Notes: generated by a model from the sequence alone, not told the origin. Shown: positions 34,293 to 42,917, numbered from the stretch's first letter. The stretch is 51,021 nt of DNA from Pseudomonas bananamidigenes (GCF_001679645.1 NZ_LRUN01000085.1:1-51021), one strand, 5' to 3'. Numbers and translations are program-made.

Positions 34293-35326
34293 CCACGCTG
34301 GTCAAACCCCGTGGCTTGTTCACCGGCCTGATTCTGCTGTGCCTGTTGGCCACCTGGCTGTCACTGGCCCTGGGGCCGGTCAGTCTGCCGCTGTTCGATA
34401 CCTTGCGCGCTGCATTGCGCATGATCGGCTTGCCACTGGCACCTGAGGGACTGGAGCAGGCTGAGCTGATTCTCGGGCAGATTCGTTTACCTCGTACCTT
34501 GCTCGGGCTGGCGGTCGGCGGCGTGCTGGCGCTGTCGGGGGTGGCGATGCAGGGACTGTTTCGCAATCCGCTGGCCGATCCCGGACTGGTCGGTGTGTCC
34601 AGCGGCGCGGCGCTAGGGGCGGCGGTGGCGATTGTCGGCGGTACGTTTTTCGGCGGTCTGCCGGAGTGGTTCGGGCCGTACCTGTTGTCGGTGTGTGCGT
34701 TTCTTGGTGGTCTTGGGGTGACGGCATTGGTCTATCGGCTCGGCCGTCGCAATGGGCAGACCCATGTCGCGACCATGTTGCTGGCAGGCATCGCCCTGAC
34801 GGCGCTGGCCAGTTCGGCAGTGGGGCTTTTCACCTATCTGGCGGACGACGCCACCCTGCGTACCCTGACCTTCTGGAACCTCGGCAGTCTCAATGGTGCG
34901 AGTTATGCGCGATTGTGGCCGTTGCTGATCATCAGCGCCGGTGTCGCATTGTGGCTGCCGCGCCGGGCCATGGCCTTGAATGCACTGTTGCTCGGTGAGT
35001 CGGAAGCCGGGCATCTGGGAATCGATGTCGAGCGGTTGAAGCGCGAACTGGTGTTCTGCACGGCGCTGGGTGTCGGTGCCGCGGTGGCGGCGGCGGGGAT
35101 GATCGGTTTCGTCGGGCTGGTGGTGCCGCATCTGGTGCGCCTGCTCGCCGGCCCCGATCATCGCGTGTTGCTGCCCGCATCGGTGCTGGCAGGCGCCAGT
35201 CTGTTGTTGCTGGCGGATCTGGTGGCGCGGTTGGCACTGGCGCCGGCGGAGTTGCCGATCGGTATCGTCACCGCATTCATCGGCGCACCGTTTTTCCTTT
35301 ATCTGCTGTTGCGGGGGCGTGCCTGA
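34289..35326 (+). CDS. hmuU: Hemin ABC transporter permease
   Basis: A 345-aa FecCD/BtuC-type permease with about ten membrane helices. Typical motifs are LRLPRTLLGLAVGGVLALSGVAMQGLFRNPLADPGLVGVSSGAALGA (the family's AxxGxxxQxxxRNPLAxPxxLG) and GLVVPHLVRLLAGPDHR near the ATPase-coupling loop. It overlaps hmuT by 4 nt and hmuV by 1 nt. It forms the inner-membrane channel for heme with HmuV. Confidence 0.92.
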   Translation: MTTLVKPRGLFTGLILLCLLATWLSLALGPVSLPLFDTLRAALRMIGLPLAPEGLEQAELILGQIRLPRTLLGLAVGGVLALSGVAMQGLFRNPLADPGLVGVSSGAALGAAVAIVGGTFFGGLPEWFGPYLLSVCAFLGGLGVTALVYRLGRRNGQTHVATMLLAGIALTALASSAVGLFTYLADDATLRTLTFWNLGSLNGASYARLWPLLIISAGVALWLPRRAMALNALLLGESEAGHLGIDVERLKRELVFCTALGVGAAVAAAGMIGFVGLVVPHLVRLLAGPDHRVLLPASVLAGASLLLLADLVARLALAPAELPIGIVTAFIGAPFFLYLLLRGRA

Positions 35327-36093
35327 TGCTGAGTGCGCACAATCTGCTGGTCCGTCGTGGCCGCAAGACGGTGCTGGCTGATGTCAGCCTGCAACTGGAA
35401 TCGGGTGAAGTGCTCGGCGTGCTGGGCCCCAATGGCGCCGGCAAAAGTACCTTGCTCGGGGCGTTATGCGGTGAACTGCGTGCCAGCGAAGGCAATGTCC
35501 TTCTCGACGGTGAAAGCCTCGATCGCTGGAGCGGCACTCAGCGTGCCCGTCGCCTGGCGGTACTGCCGCAGGTCTCGACACTGGATTTCGCCTTTCGTGT
35601 CGAAGAGGTGGTCGGTATGGGGCGCTTGCCTTATCAGAGCGGAAGAGCTCGCGACGCCGAGATTGTGGCCGATGCATTGGCGGCCGCCGATGTCGGACAC
35701 CTGAGCGGGCGCAGTTATCTCGCGCTGTCCGGTGGCGAACGTCAACGGGTACACCTGGCCCGCGTGCTGGCGCAATTATGGCCGGGGCAGGCCGGTCAGA
35801 CCTTGCTGCTGGATGAGCCGACTTCGATGCTCGATCCATTGCATCAGCACACCACGTTGCAGGCGGTGCGCGAGTTTGCCGGTCGTGGCGCGGCGGTCAT
35901 GGTGATTCTGCACGATCTGAACCTGGCGGCGCGCTATTGTGATCGTATCCTGCTGCTTGACGGCGGACGCCCGGTAGCGCTGGATACACCTGCGCAGGTA
36001 TTGCGTCCTGAGTCGCTCAAGGCCGTTTTCGGTCTGGAAGTACTGGTGCAGCCACATCCGGAACGCGGGCATCCGCTGATCATCGCCCGCTGA
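35326..36093 (+). CDS. hmuV: Hemin ABC transporter ATP-binding protein
   Basis: A 255-aa ATPase: Walker A GPNGAGKST, Q-loop VLPQVS, signature LSGGERQRVHLARVLAQL, Walker B LLLDEPTSMLD and switch His in MVILHDLNLA. It is the energy module for HmuU. The start overlaps the hmuU stop by one base (TGATG). A 21-nt gap separates it from the ChaN-type lipoprotein gene. Confidence 0.94.
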   Translation: MLSAHNLLVRRGRKTVLADVSLQLESGEVLGVLGPNGAGKSTLLGALCGELRASEGNVLLDGESLDRWSGTQRARRLAVLPQVSTLDFAFRVEEVVGMGRLPYQSGRARDAEIVADALAAADVGHLSGRSYLALSGGERQRVHLARVLAQLWPGQAGQTLLLDEPTSMLDPLHQHTTLQAVREFAGRGAAVMVILHDLNLAARYCDRILLLDGGRPVALDTPAQVLRPESLKAVFGLEVLVQPHPERGHPLIIAR

Positions 36094-36114
36094 TTCAATC
36101 ATCAAGGTGAAAAC

Positions 36115-36963
36115 ATGCGCGCGATGGTGCTGATTGCAGTGTTGTTACTGGGCGCTTGCCAGCATGTGACGCCGCCTCCGCTCAGCGGCGAGATTGTTGA
36201 TCTGCGCAGCGGAGCTGCGATGACCCCGCAGGAGCTTTTGGCGCGCCTGGGCAAGCCGGCGCGGGTGATCATCGGCGAGCAGCATGACAACGCCGATCAC
36301 CATGCCGTGCAATTGTGGCTGCTGCAGAATCTCGGCGAAAAGCGTTCTCAGGGCAGTCTGTTACTGGAAATGCTGACGCCCGATCAACAAGCGCGGGTCG
36401 ATGGAGTGCGGCGTGCATCCAAGCCGCCCGCTGATCTTGCGGTCGAACTGGCGTGGCAGGACGGATGGGACTGGAACCTGTATGGGCCGATTGTCCGGTT
36501 TGCGCTTTCACAACCCTATCCGCTGCTGACGGCCAATCTCGATGACACTGAAATTCGTGGGTTTTATCGCAAGCCTCCCATTCTGAAAGGGGAGCGCAGT
36601 AGCGTCGCGTCGGTGAAAGACGAACTGGCACGGCAGATCAGCGATTCTCACTGTGGCTTGCTGCCTCAATCGCAAATGCCGGCGATGGTGGCGGTCCAGC
36701 AGCAACGGGATCGGCGCATGGCTGTCCGCTTGTTGGCTGCACCCGCGCCTGCATTGCTGTTGGCCGGTGCGTTTCACGCGCGCAAGGATATTGGCGTACC
36801 GCTGCATATGCTGGATCTGGGCGCACCTGAAGCACCGACCGTGTTGATGCTGGCGGAGCAGGGCAGCGAGGTTACGCCGGCCATGGCCGATTATGTCTGG
36901 TTCACGCCTGCTGCACCGAAACCGGATTACTGTGCCGAGATGCGCAAACAATTCGGCAAATGA
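36115..36963 (+). CDS. ChaN family heme-regulated lipoprotein (PhuW-like)
   Basis: A 282-aa lipoprotein. The lipobox LLLGAC places the lipidated Cys at residue 15. The ChaN/EreA-like domain carries VIIGEQHDNADHHAVQLWLLQNL (GE-x-H motif), LLLEMLTPDQQ, DGWDWNLYGPIVRFA, and AGAFHARKDIGVPLHML. ChaN of Campylobacter binds stacked hemes on the membrane. The same family member sits at the end of the phu heme-uptake cluster in P. aeruginosa. AAGGTGA precedes the ATG. Co-transcription with hmuTUV is likely. A role in heme binding or release is inferred. Confidence 0.85.
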   Translation: MRAMVLIAVLLLGACQHVTPPPLSGEIVDLRSGAAMTPQELLARLGKPARVIIGEQHDNADHHAVQLWLLQNLGEKRSQGSLLLEMLTPDQQARVDGVRRASKPPADLAVELAWQDGWDWNLYGPIVRFALSQPYPLLTANLDDTEIRGFYRKPPILKGERSSVASVKDELARQISDSHCGLLPQSQMPAMVAVQQQRDRRMAVRLLAAPAPALLLAGAFHARKDIGVPLHMLDLGAPEAPTVLMLAEQGSEVTPAMADYVWFTPAAPKPDYCAEMRKQFGK

Positions 36964-36976
36964 CGTTCTTGCGGGC

Positions 36977-37089
36977 AAAAAAAGACCCGGAAGAACCGGG
37001 TCAAATAACCGTGATTAGCCTGATGAGGAGATAATCTGAGAGTCCGAACCAAGGGCTTTTCAGAATATCGACTGATCTCGCGATCAGTT
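36977..37089 (-). ncRNA. prrF: PrrF iron-responsive small RNA
   Basis: About 113 nt on the minus strand. The 5' part folds as AACTGATCGCGAGATCAGT. The middle contains the PrrF core (minus strand GATTATCTCCTCATCAGGC, then TAATCACGG), which pairs with mRNAs such as sodB and sdh. The RNA ends in GACCCGG / CCGGGTC and seven T residues. Its promoter overlaps a Fur box, so it is made when iron is scarce and silences iron-rich proteins. Position between a ChaN gene and a cyclic-nucleotide-binding gene matches the prrF locus of P. aeruginosa, but only one copy is present here. Ends are inferred. Confidence 0.92.
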
Positions 37090-37091
37090 GT

Positions 37092-37110
37092 GATAATCAT
37101 AGCGATTCTC
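37092..37110. promoter_or_regulatory. Fur box of prrF
   Basis: GATAATCATAGCGATTCTC matches 13 of 19 positions of GATAATGATAATCATTATC and covers the -10 box of the prrF promoter. This is the expected arrangement for Fur repression. Confidence 0.85.
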
Positions 37111-37123
37111 ATTAACATGTCAA
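37096..37123 (-). promoter_or_regulatory. Sigma-70 promoter of prrF
   Basis: The minus-strand TTGACA (37118-37123) and TATGAT (37096-37101) are separated by 16 bp. Start of transcription is predicted at about 37089, where the conserved AACTGATCG of PrrF begins. Confidence 0.88.
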
Positions 37124-37179
37124 TCGATGTTTTTTCGTTTCTTTTGAATCGTCTGGTGAATGGCTGAAAACTCAGGTTT

Positions 37180-37971
37180 TCAGCCTGGACGCTCAAGGGC
37201 GGTGAGCTGCCTGTTGAGTTGATCGATGCGCCGCGCCATGCTTTCGATCAGGCTGTGGGCGATCTTCGGATTGCTGCGGGTCATGCTCAAAAACTGATCA
37301 CCGGGAATCAGCATCACGGTACTCGGTTCGCAAGCGACGACAGTGGCGTTACGCGGCTCTCCGGTGAATATCGCCATGGCGCCAAAAATCTCGTCCCTGG
37401 GCACGTCGCCAACCTTGTGACCGCCGACGAATGCCTGCGCATGTCCTTCGATGATCACGAATACGTGATCAGCGGGATCACCCTCGCGGATCAACACCTC
37501 TCCAGCCTCGACCCGTTTGAATCCATTGGTACTGCGAAACTCTCTCGGCTTCAGTTCGGCGACGGCATGAGTCAGCAGTGCCATTTGCCCGAGCAGATAG
37601 TTCAGAAATGAGTCCAAGCGTGCAGGATCCGAACGCAGATGTTGAAACAGGTCATTGCGCCGGAACGGTTGCAAGCTCACTGGTGCATCGCAGCAAAGGA
37701 TGCAGTCCGCCCACTCCGGGCCTTGTTGCAGGCCGATCAGGTCACCTTCCTGCCAATAGAGCAACGCGCGGCCACCGAGGCGACCATTGATGGTGCCCTC
37801 TGTCAGTAGAAAGAGTTGATCGCCTGGCAATTGCGCCAGCAGATCCTGCGAGGCCTCCAGTTCCAGGGCGGGGCCGCATGGCGCAAGCCCCGGCAGCCAT
37901 TGAGCGGGTAGGCTCTGCAAATGATTGATGAGCGCCTCGGCCGGCGCCGATTGTTCCCCGAGCAGGTACAT
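37180..37971 (-). CDS. Cyclic nucleotide-binding domain protein (CbpA-like)
   Basis: A 263-aa protein with no membrane segment and no DNA-binding domain. The C-terminal CNB domain (about 145-255) has GEVLIREGDPADHVFVIIEGHAQAF and the phosphate-binding cassette region FGAMAIFTGEPRNATVVA. The usual glutamate of FGE is alanine here, which may change cyclic-nucleotide affinity or choice. The N-terminal half (LLAQLPGDQLFLLTEGTINGRLGGRALLYWQEGDLIGL) looks like a degenerate second CNB fold. The P. aeruginosa gene at this locus, cbpA, is a cAMP-binding protein. The start has only a weak ribosome binding site and lies 15 nt past the TfoX-like gene, so they are probably co-expressed. Confidence 0.85.
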   Translation of the reverse strand: MYLLGEQSAPAEALINHLQSLPAQWLPGLAPCGPALELEASQDLLAQLPGDQLFLLTEGTINGRLGGRALLYWQEGDLIGLQQGPEWADCILCCDAPVSLQPFRRNDLFQHLRSDPARLDSFLNYLLGQMALLTHAVAELKPREFRSTNGFKRVEAGEVLIREGDPADHVFVIIEGHAQAFVGGHKVGDVPRDEIFGAMAIFTGEPRNATVVACEPSTVMLIPGDQFLSMTRSNPKIAHSLIESMARRIDQLNRQLTALERPG

Positions 37972-37986
37972 GAAGGTGAGTGCCCG

Positions 37987-38259
37987 TCAGTTCTTGTGGC
38001 GAGAAGAAATGGCTTCAAGCTGTTTGTTCAGAGCATCCTTGCGTTCGGCGGGAATGTCGTTCCAGTGCACATCCATCAATGCCCCTTCGATCGCATACAA
38101 CAACACCTTCGACGCCCGGAACCCGCGCGTACGCACGGCCCGGTAGGCATCCACGGCGCCCAGGCGACGCAGATCCGAGGCGCTGTGGATGCCCACGGCA
38201 TGCAGCCACTGCGCCGACGTCTTGCCAAGATTCTTCAGGTGTTGCAGTTCATCATTCAT
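37987..38259 (-). CDS. TfoX/Sxy C-terminal-domain protein
   Basis: A 90-aa helical protein equal to the C-terminal domain of TfoX/Sxy (LKNLGKTSAQWLHAVGIHSASDLRRLGAVDAYRAVRTRG). This is a helix-hairpin-helix-like module without the N-terminal domain. The ATG at 38259 has a perfect AAGGAGG site 4 nt upstream; a TTG one codon earlier is less likely. TfoX proteins promote competence gene expression with CRP in other bacteria. A lone C-terminal domain next to a cAMP-type binding protein is suggestive, but the function is unknown. Confidence 0.85.
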   Translation of the reverse strand: MNDELQHLKNLGKTSAQWLHAVGIHSASDLRRLGAVDAYRAVRTRGFRASKVLLYAIEGALMDVHWNDIPAERKDALNKQLEAISSRHKN

Positions 38260-38466
38260 CAAGCCTCCTTGCGACGGCCGAATGGTGCGTGGGCGATCTT
38301 CTCAGGAGTGTAGCCATCAGTAGGAAAAGCGTGGTTGTTTGGTCGGATTCGACGCAAAAGCTTCTAAGAGGTGTCAGTTTTTCACTGAGGAATACGGCGG
38401 GGAGAGACTAATAGCACCTTGTCCAGCGCAAAGCGGGGGCGCTGGACGGGTTGGTTTCAACGCGTT

Positions 38467-38811
38467 TCAGCGGGTGCGATAACGCAGACGCGTACCGAAA
38501 TTCATCGACATCAGGATTTCATCGGCACTGAGTTCCGGGGGGAAGTAAGCACCGGAGATCTGCGCATGGGCCAGGCTGGCGCCTTCCAGTGATGCATTGC
38601 GAAAGTCAATGCCACGCAAGTCGGCGGAACGGAAGTAGGCGTCCCGGAAATCCACGCCGTCGGCGTTCAGTTCACGCAGATCGAGGCCGCGGAAATCACC
38701 ACCGACCATGTCGATCGGGCCGTCTTTCGGGCGTTCCTTGTTGAAACCGGCAATGTCGTCCTTGTGCAGCAAGGCATAAAGCGGGGTGTCGAGAAGTTTC
38801 GGCTGGCTCAT
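38467..38811 (-). CDS. Pentapeptide repeat protein
   Basis: A 114-aa protein whose middle (about 38-88) is a run of A(D/N)LxX-type pentapeptides: GDFRG LDLRE LNADG VDFRD AYFRS ADLRG IDFRN ASLEG ASLAH AQISG AYF. This forms a short right-handed beta-helix of about three coils. Long relatives mimic DNA and protect gyrase. This one is too short for a clear assignment. The ATG is preceded by CAGGTGA. The gene ends before a hairpin-rich gap. Confidence 0.85.
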   Translation of the reverse strand: MSQPKLLDTPLYALLHKDDIAGFNKERPKDGPIDMVGGDFRGLDLRELNADGVDFRDAYFRSADLRGIDFRNASLEGASLAHAQISGAYFPPELSADEILMSMNFGTRLRYRTR

Positions 38812-38850
38812 GTCAGATCACCTGTTGGTTTTATGACGCCAGTATAGTGC

Positions 38851-38900
38851 CACTATTTGGCGGCCGTGAAGCGAGCGAGGGCTTCACGGCCGAAATAGTT
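38851..38900. terminator. Long inverted repeat between APH-ATPase and pentapeptide genes
   Basis: ACTATTT, a 3-nt bulge, GGCCGTGAAGC, loop GAGCGAGG, then GCTTCACGGCC and AAATAGT form an 18-bp interrupted stem 3 nt beyond the minus-strand APH-ATPase gene's stop codon. T-tracts are short, so termination is probable but not certain. Confidence 0.5.
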
Positions 38901-38902
38901 TC

Positions 38903-40459
38903 TTACAGCCCCGGCAGACGCTGGCGGATTTGTGCCACGACGGTATCCAGAGTTCCGGATTCATTGGTCTGCACGCGTTTGCTGCGCAGGATTTCGTCCG
39001 GGGTCAGCGCTTCACGATTGGCCTGCTGGGCTTCGATCACGGCCAGCGTGGCGTCGGACGGATCCTTCTTGTCTGCCTGACGAATCGCCAGCCAGCTCTC
39101 GATCACCGCTTGTGGTGCGTTGCAATCGAGGATCAGGAACGGCGTGCCGGTGGCCTCGGCAACCTTGGCTGCATCGTCACGTTGTTCGCGCTTGAGGTAA
39201 GTGGCATCGATCACAACCGGGAAACCGGCGTGCAGGATCACGTTGGCGATTTCATGCAGACGAGCATAAGTAGCGAGGCTTGCATCGGCACTGTAGATCC
39301 CGGCCTGTACATCGTTGGCGATGGTTTGTTCGCCGAACAGACGCTTGCGCTCGACATCGGAACGCAGGCGAATCGCGCCCAGCGCTTCGACCAGGCGCAT
39401 GGCCACGTGGCTTTTGCCGACAGCAGAGACGCCATGGGTGATCGCCATGAAGCGCGAAGGAATGGTGCTGTAGCTTTCTGCCAGGTTGGCGTAGTTGCGG
39501 TACTGGCGCAAAGTGGTGGCGCGCTGTACCGGAGTCGCGTCGGCCGGCATGCTGAACAGCGCGACTTTCGCACGGACCAGTGCGCGGTAGGCCTTGTAGA
39601 AATTCAACACTTCCAGGCCCTGATAATCGCCGGTCAGTTCCAGGTATTGGCTGACGAAACGACGGGCCAGGGATTTCAGACCGCGGTCCTCAAGGTCCAT
39701 CGCCAGGAAACCGGTGTCGGCCCAGACATCGGTGAAACGGAACGGCTCGTTGAATTCAATGCAGTCGAAGATCACCACCTTGCCATCGATCAGCGTAGCG
39801 TTGCCCAGGTGAATGTCGCCGTGGCATTCGCGAGTGAAACCTTCGGCCTTGCGCTGTGCGAACAGTGGTTTCAAACGTTCGAAGCTGCTTTCGGCCCAGG
39901 CTTGCAGGGCATCCAGTTGCAACAGATCAGCCTTGTCGCTGAGAAATGGCAGGATCTGCTCGAAGTTCTGACGAACCGGCGCCATCACGCTTTCAGGCGT
40001 GCCGGCATCGTGCCCGGCCGGGACCTTCGGCGCATTGAGGTGGAAACGAGCGATCTGCTCGGCCATTTCGTCAATGTGGGTGGTGGTCAGTTCGCCATTG
40101 GCTTGCAGGGTGCTCAGCAGACCGGTTTGCGGGAACTGGCGCATTTTCAGCACGTATTCGATGGCCGGGCCTTCGCCGCCCAATTGCGGCGTTTCAGCGG
40201 TGCCGGTGACCGGAATCACTTCCAGATACAAATCGTCGGTCAGGCGCTGGTTGAGACGCAGCTCTTCACCGCAAAAATGCTCGCGGGATTCGAGGCTGGT
40301 GAAATCGAGAAAGCCGAAGTTCACCGGTTTCTTCACTTTATAAGCGTAAGGACCGGTGAGCAGGACCCACGAAATGTGGGTTTCGATGACCTGGAACCCT
40401 TCGACAGGGTGCGGGTATAAGGCCGGGTTTTGCAGGGCAGCGATCAGGGACTGGCTCAC
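38903..40459 (-). CDS. Fusion of aminoglycoside-phosphotransferase-like kinase and AAA ATPase
   Basis: A 518-aa two-domain protein. The N-terminal half is an APH/choline-kinase fold with the kinase catalytic motif HGDIHLGN (213-220) and the metal-binding Asp232 in VVIFDCIEFN. The C-terminal half is a P-loop kinase-type domain with Walker A GVSAVGKS (343-350), RSDVERKRLFG, and VVIDATYLKREQRDDAAKVAEATG, like the zeta-toxin/polynucleotide-kinase group. The small-molecule or macromolecule target is unknown. Resistance to aminoglycosides should not be assumed. GTG start with AAGGA 7 nt upstream. It diverges from mrcB. Confidence 0.85.
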   Translation of the reverse strand: MSQSLIAALQNPALYPHPVEGFQVIETHISWVLLTGPYAYKVKKPVNFGFLDFTSLESREHFCGEELRLNQRLTDDLYLEVIPVTGTAETPQLGGEGPAIEYVLKMRQFPQTGLLSTLQANGELTTTHIDEMAEQIARFHLNAPKVPAGHDAGTPESVMAPVRQNFEQILPFLSDKADLLQLDALQAWAESSFERLKPLFAQRKAEGFTRECHGDIHLGNATLIDGKVVIFDCIEFNEPFRFTDVWADTGFLAMDLEDRGLKSLARRFVSQYLELTGDYQGLEVLNFYKAYRALVRAKVALFSMPADATPVQRATTLRQYRNYANLAESYSTIPSRFMAITHGVSAVGKSHVAMRLVEALGAIRLRSDVERKRLFGEQTIANDVQAGIYSADASLATYARLHEIANVILHAGFPVVIDATYLKREQRDDAAKVAEATGTPFLILDCNAPQAVIESWLAIRQADKKDPSDATLAVIEAQQANREALTPDEILRSKRVQTNESGTLDTVVAQIRQRLPGL

Positions 40460-40576
40460 AGGCGATCCTTCAGAGACTGGGGGAATTCGAGGTCGCCATT
40501 ATGGCCGCTCGCCCGCTCGACGCAAACCTCGGAGCGCTCCTGTTGAGTATGAATAAAGTGCGTATAATCCGCCGCC

Positions 40577-42901
40577 ATGACTCGTACTCGATCCCCCCGC
40601 ACTCCTAAAAAACCACCTTCCCGGGGCCTGCGCCCATGGTTGGGCTGGGCCTTGAAACTCAGTCTGGTCGGCCTTGTGGTGCTGGCCGGCTTCGCCGTTT
40701 ACCTCGATGCCGTGGTGCAGGAGAAATTCTCCGGCAAGCGCTGGACCATCCCGGCCAAGGTATACGCGCGCCCGCTCGAGCTGTTCGTCGGACAGAAGCT
40801 GAGCAAGGACGATTTCCTCACCGAACTCGATGCCCTGGGCTATCGCCGCGAAGCCGTGAGCAACGGTCCCGGCGCAGCCGCAGTCAACGGTAACACTGTC
40901 GATCTGAACACCCGCGGCTTCCAGTTCTATGAAGGTCTCGAGAAACCGCAGCCGGTTCGTGTGCGATTCTCCGGTGACTACGTGGCCGAACTTTCGGCGA
41001 TCAATGGTTCGAAGCTGTCGGTGGTGCGTCTGGAGCCGCTGCTGATTGGCGGGATCTACCCGAAAAACCTTGAAGACCGGATTCTGATCAAGCTCGATCA
41101 GGTCCCGCCGTATCTGCTGGAAACCCTGGTTGCGGTGGAAGACCGGGATTATTACAGCCACTGGGGCGTGTCGCCGAAGTCGATCGCCCGGGCAATCTGG
41201 GTCAACACGTCTGGCGGCAGGATGACCCAGGGTGGCAGTACGTTGACCCAGCAATTGGTCAAGAACTTCTACCTGACCAACGAACGCAGCCTGACCCGCA
41301 AGCTCACCGAAGCCATGATGGCGATGCTGCTGGAGCTGCATTACGACAAGAAGGAAATACTTGAGGCCTACCTCAACGAGGTCTTCGTCGGTCAGGACGG
41401 GCAGCGGGCGGTGCACGGTTTCGGTCTGGCCAGCCAGTTCTTCTTCGGCCAGCCGTTGTCCGAACTGAAACTGCATCAGGTCGCGTTGCTGGTCGGCATG
41501 GTCAAGGGGCCGTCCTATTACAACCCGCGTCGCAACCCGGAGCGGGCGCTGGAGCGACGCAACCTGGTGCTCGATGTGCTTGAGCAACAGGGCGTTGCTT
41601 CTGCCGAACAAGTGGAGGCCGCGAAGAAAATGCCGTTGGGCGTGACCACACGCGGCAAACTGGCCGACAGTTCATTCCCGGGCTTCATCGATCTGGTCAA
41701 GCGTCAGTTGCGTGAAGACTACCGTGACGAAGACTTGACCGAAGAAGGGCTGCGGATTTTCACCAGCTTCGACCCGATCCTGCAGATGAAGGCGGAAGCA
41801 TCGGTCAATGACACCTTCAAGCGTCTTGCCGGCCGCAAGGGTTCCGATGATGTGGAAGCGGCAATGGTCGTGACCAACCCGGAGACCGGTGAAGTCCAGG
41901 CGATGATCGGCAGCCGTCAGGCCAGTTACGCCGGGTTCAACCGGGCGCTGGATGCGGTGCGTCCGATCGGCTCCCTGGTCAAGCCTGCGGTTTATCTGAC
42001 GGCGCTGGAAAAACCGAGCCAGTACACGCTCACTAGTTGGCTGTCGGACGATCCGCTTTCCATCAAGGGCGCGGACGGCCAGGTCTGGAAACCGCAGAAC
42101 TATGACCGTCGCTCCCACGGTACGGTTTTCCTTTATCAGGGGTTGGCGCATTCGTACAACCTGTCGACCTCGCGTCTCGGGCTGGCAGTGGGTGTTCCGA
42201 ACGTGCTCAAGACCATCGGGCGCCTGGGTGTGACCCGAGAGTTTCCGGCGTTCCCGTCGATGCTGCTGGGGGCTGGTGGCATGACGCCGATCGAAGTGGC
42301 AACCATGTACCAGACACTGGCCAACGGCGGCTTCAATACGCCGATGCGCGGGATTCGCAGTGTACTGACCGCCGAAGGCGAGCCGCTCAAACGTTATCCG
42401 TTCCAGATCGAGCAGCGTTTCGATCCGGCGTCGATTTACCTGATCCAGAACGCCATGCAGCGGGTCATGCGTGAAGGTACCGGCAGCTCGGTCTACAACG
42501 TGCTGCCCAAAACCCTGACACTGGCCGGCAAGACCGGCACCAGTAACGATTCGCGCGACAGCTGGTTCGCCGGTTTCAGTCAGGATCTGCTGGCGGTGGT
42601 CTGGCTCGGTCGCGACGATAACGGCAAGACGCCGTTCACCGGTGCCACCGGCGCATTGCAGGTCTGGACCAGTTTCATGCGCAAGGCCGATCCGCTGCCG
42701 CTGGACATGCCGCAGCCGGACAACGTGGTTCAGGCGTGGGTCGATTCGCGTACCGGCCAGGGCTCTGATGCCAACTGTCCCGGCGCCGTGCAGATGCCGT
42801 ATATTCGCGGCAGCGAACCGCCATCCGGCGCATCCTGTGCGGGCGAAAGCCCGACATCGGGCGAGTCGGTGATGGATTGGGTCAAGGGCTGGATGAATTA
42901 A
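40577..42901 (+). CDS. mrcB: Penicillin-binding protein 1B (bifunctional class A PBP)
   Basis: A 774-aa inner-membrane peptidoglycan synthase. A short cytoplasmic N-terminus rich in Arg/Lys/Pro is followed by one membrane helix (about 21-45) and a UB2H-like domain. The GT51 transglycosylase has VEDRDYYSHWGVSPKSIARA (catalytic Glu) and QGGSTLTQQLVKNFYLT. The transpeptidase has SxxK in IGSLVKPAVYL, SxN in AHSYNLSTSRLG and KTGT in AGKTGTSNDSRDSWFAGF. Length is normal for PBP1B. It is followed at 16 nt by a TPR lipoprotein gene, a likely LpoB/CpoB-type partner in the same operon. Confidence 0.97.
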   Translation: MTRTRSPRTPKKPPSRGLRPWLGWALKLSLVGLVVLAGFAVYLDAVVQEKFSGKRWTIPAKVYARPLELFVGQKLSKDDFLTELDALGYRREAVSNGPGAAAVNGNTVDLNTRGFQFYEGLEKPQPVRVRFSGDYVAELSAINGSKLSVVRLEPLLIGGIYPKNLEDRILIKLDQVPPYLLETLVAVEDRDYYSHWGVSPKSIARAIWVNTSGGRMTQGGSTLTQQLVKNFYLTNERSLTRKLTEAMMAMLLELHYDKKEILEAYLNEVFVGQDGQRAVHGFGLASQFFFGQPLSELKLHQVALLVGMVKGPSYYNPRRNPERALERRNLVLDVLEQQGVASAEQVEAAKKMPLGVTTRGKLADSSFPGFIDLVKRQLREDYRDEDLTEEGLRIFTSFDPILQMKAEASVNDTFKRLAGRKGSDDVEAAMVVTNPETGEVQAMIGSRQASYAGFNRALDAVRPIGSLVKPAVYLTALEKPSQYTLTSWLSDDPLSIKGADGQVWKPQNYDRRSHGTVFLYQGLAHSYNLSTSRLGLAVGVPNVLKTIGRLGVTREFPAFPSMLLGAGGMTPIEVATMYQTLANGGFNTPMRGIRSVLTAEGEPLKRYPFQIEQRFDPASIYLIQNAMQRVMREGTGSSVYNVLPKTLTLAGKTGTSNDSRDSWFAGFSQDLLAVVWLGRDDNGKTPFTGATGALQVWTSFMRKADPLPLDMPQPDNVVQAWVDSRTGQGSDANCPGAVQMPYIRGSEPPSGASCAGESPTSGESVMDWVKGWMN

Positions 42902-42917
42902 GCGAAGAGGGTTTCAA

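Noticed and set aside
38421..38447. Inverted repeat GTCCAGCGC/GCGCTGGAC after the pentapeptide gene
   Set aside because: Possible terminator for the minus strand, but there is no T-tract; left unannotated.
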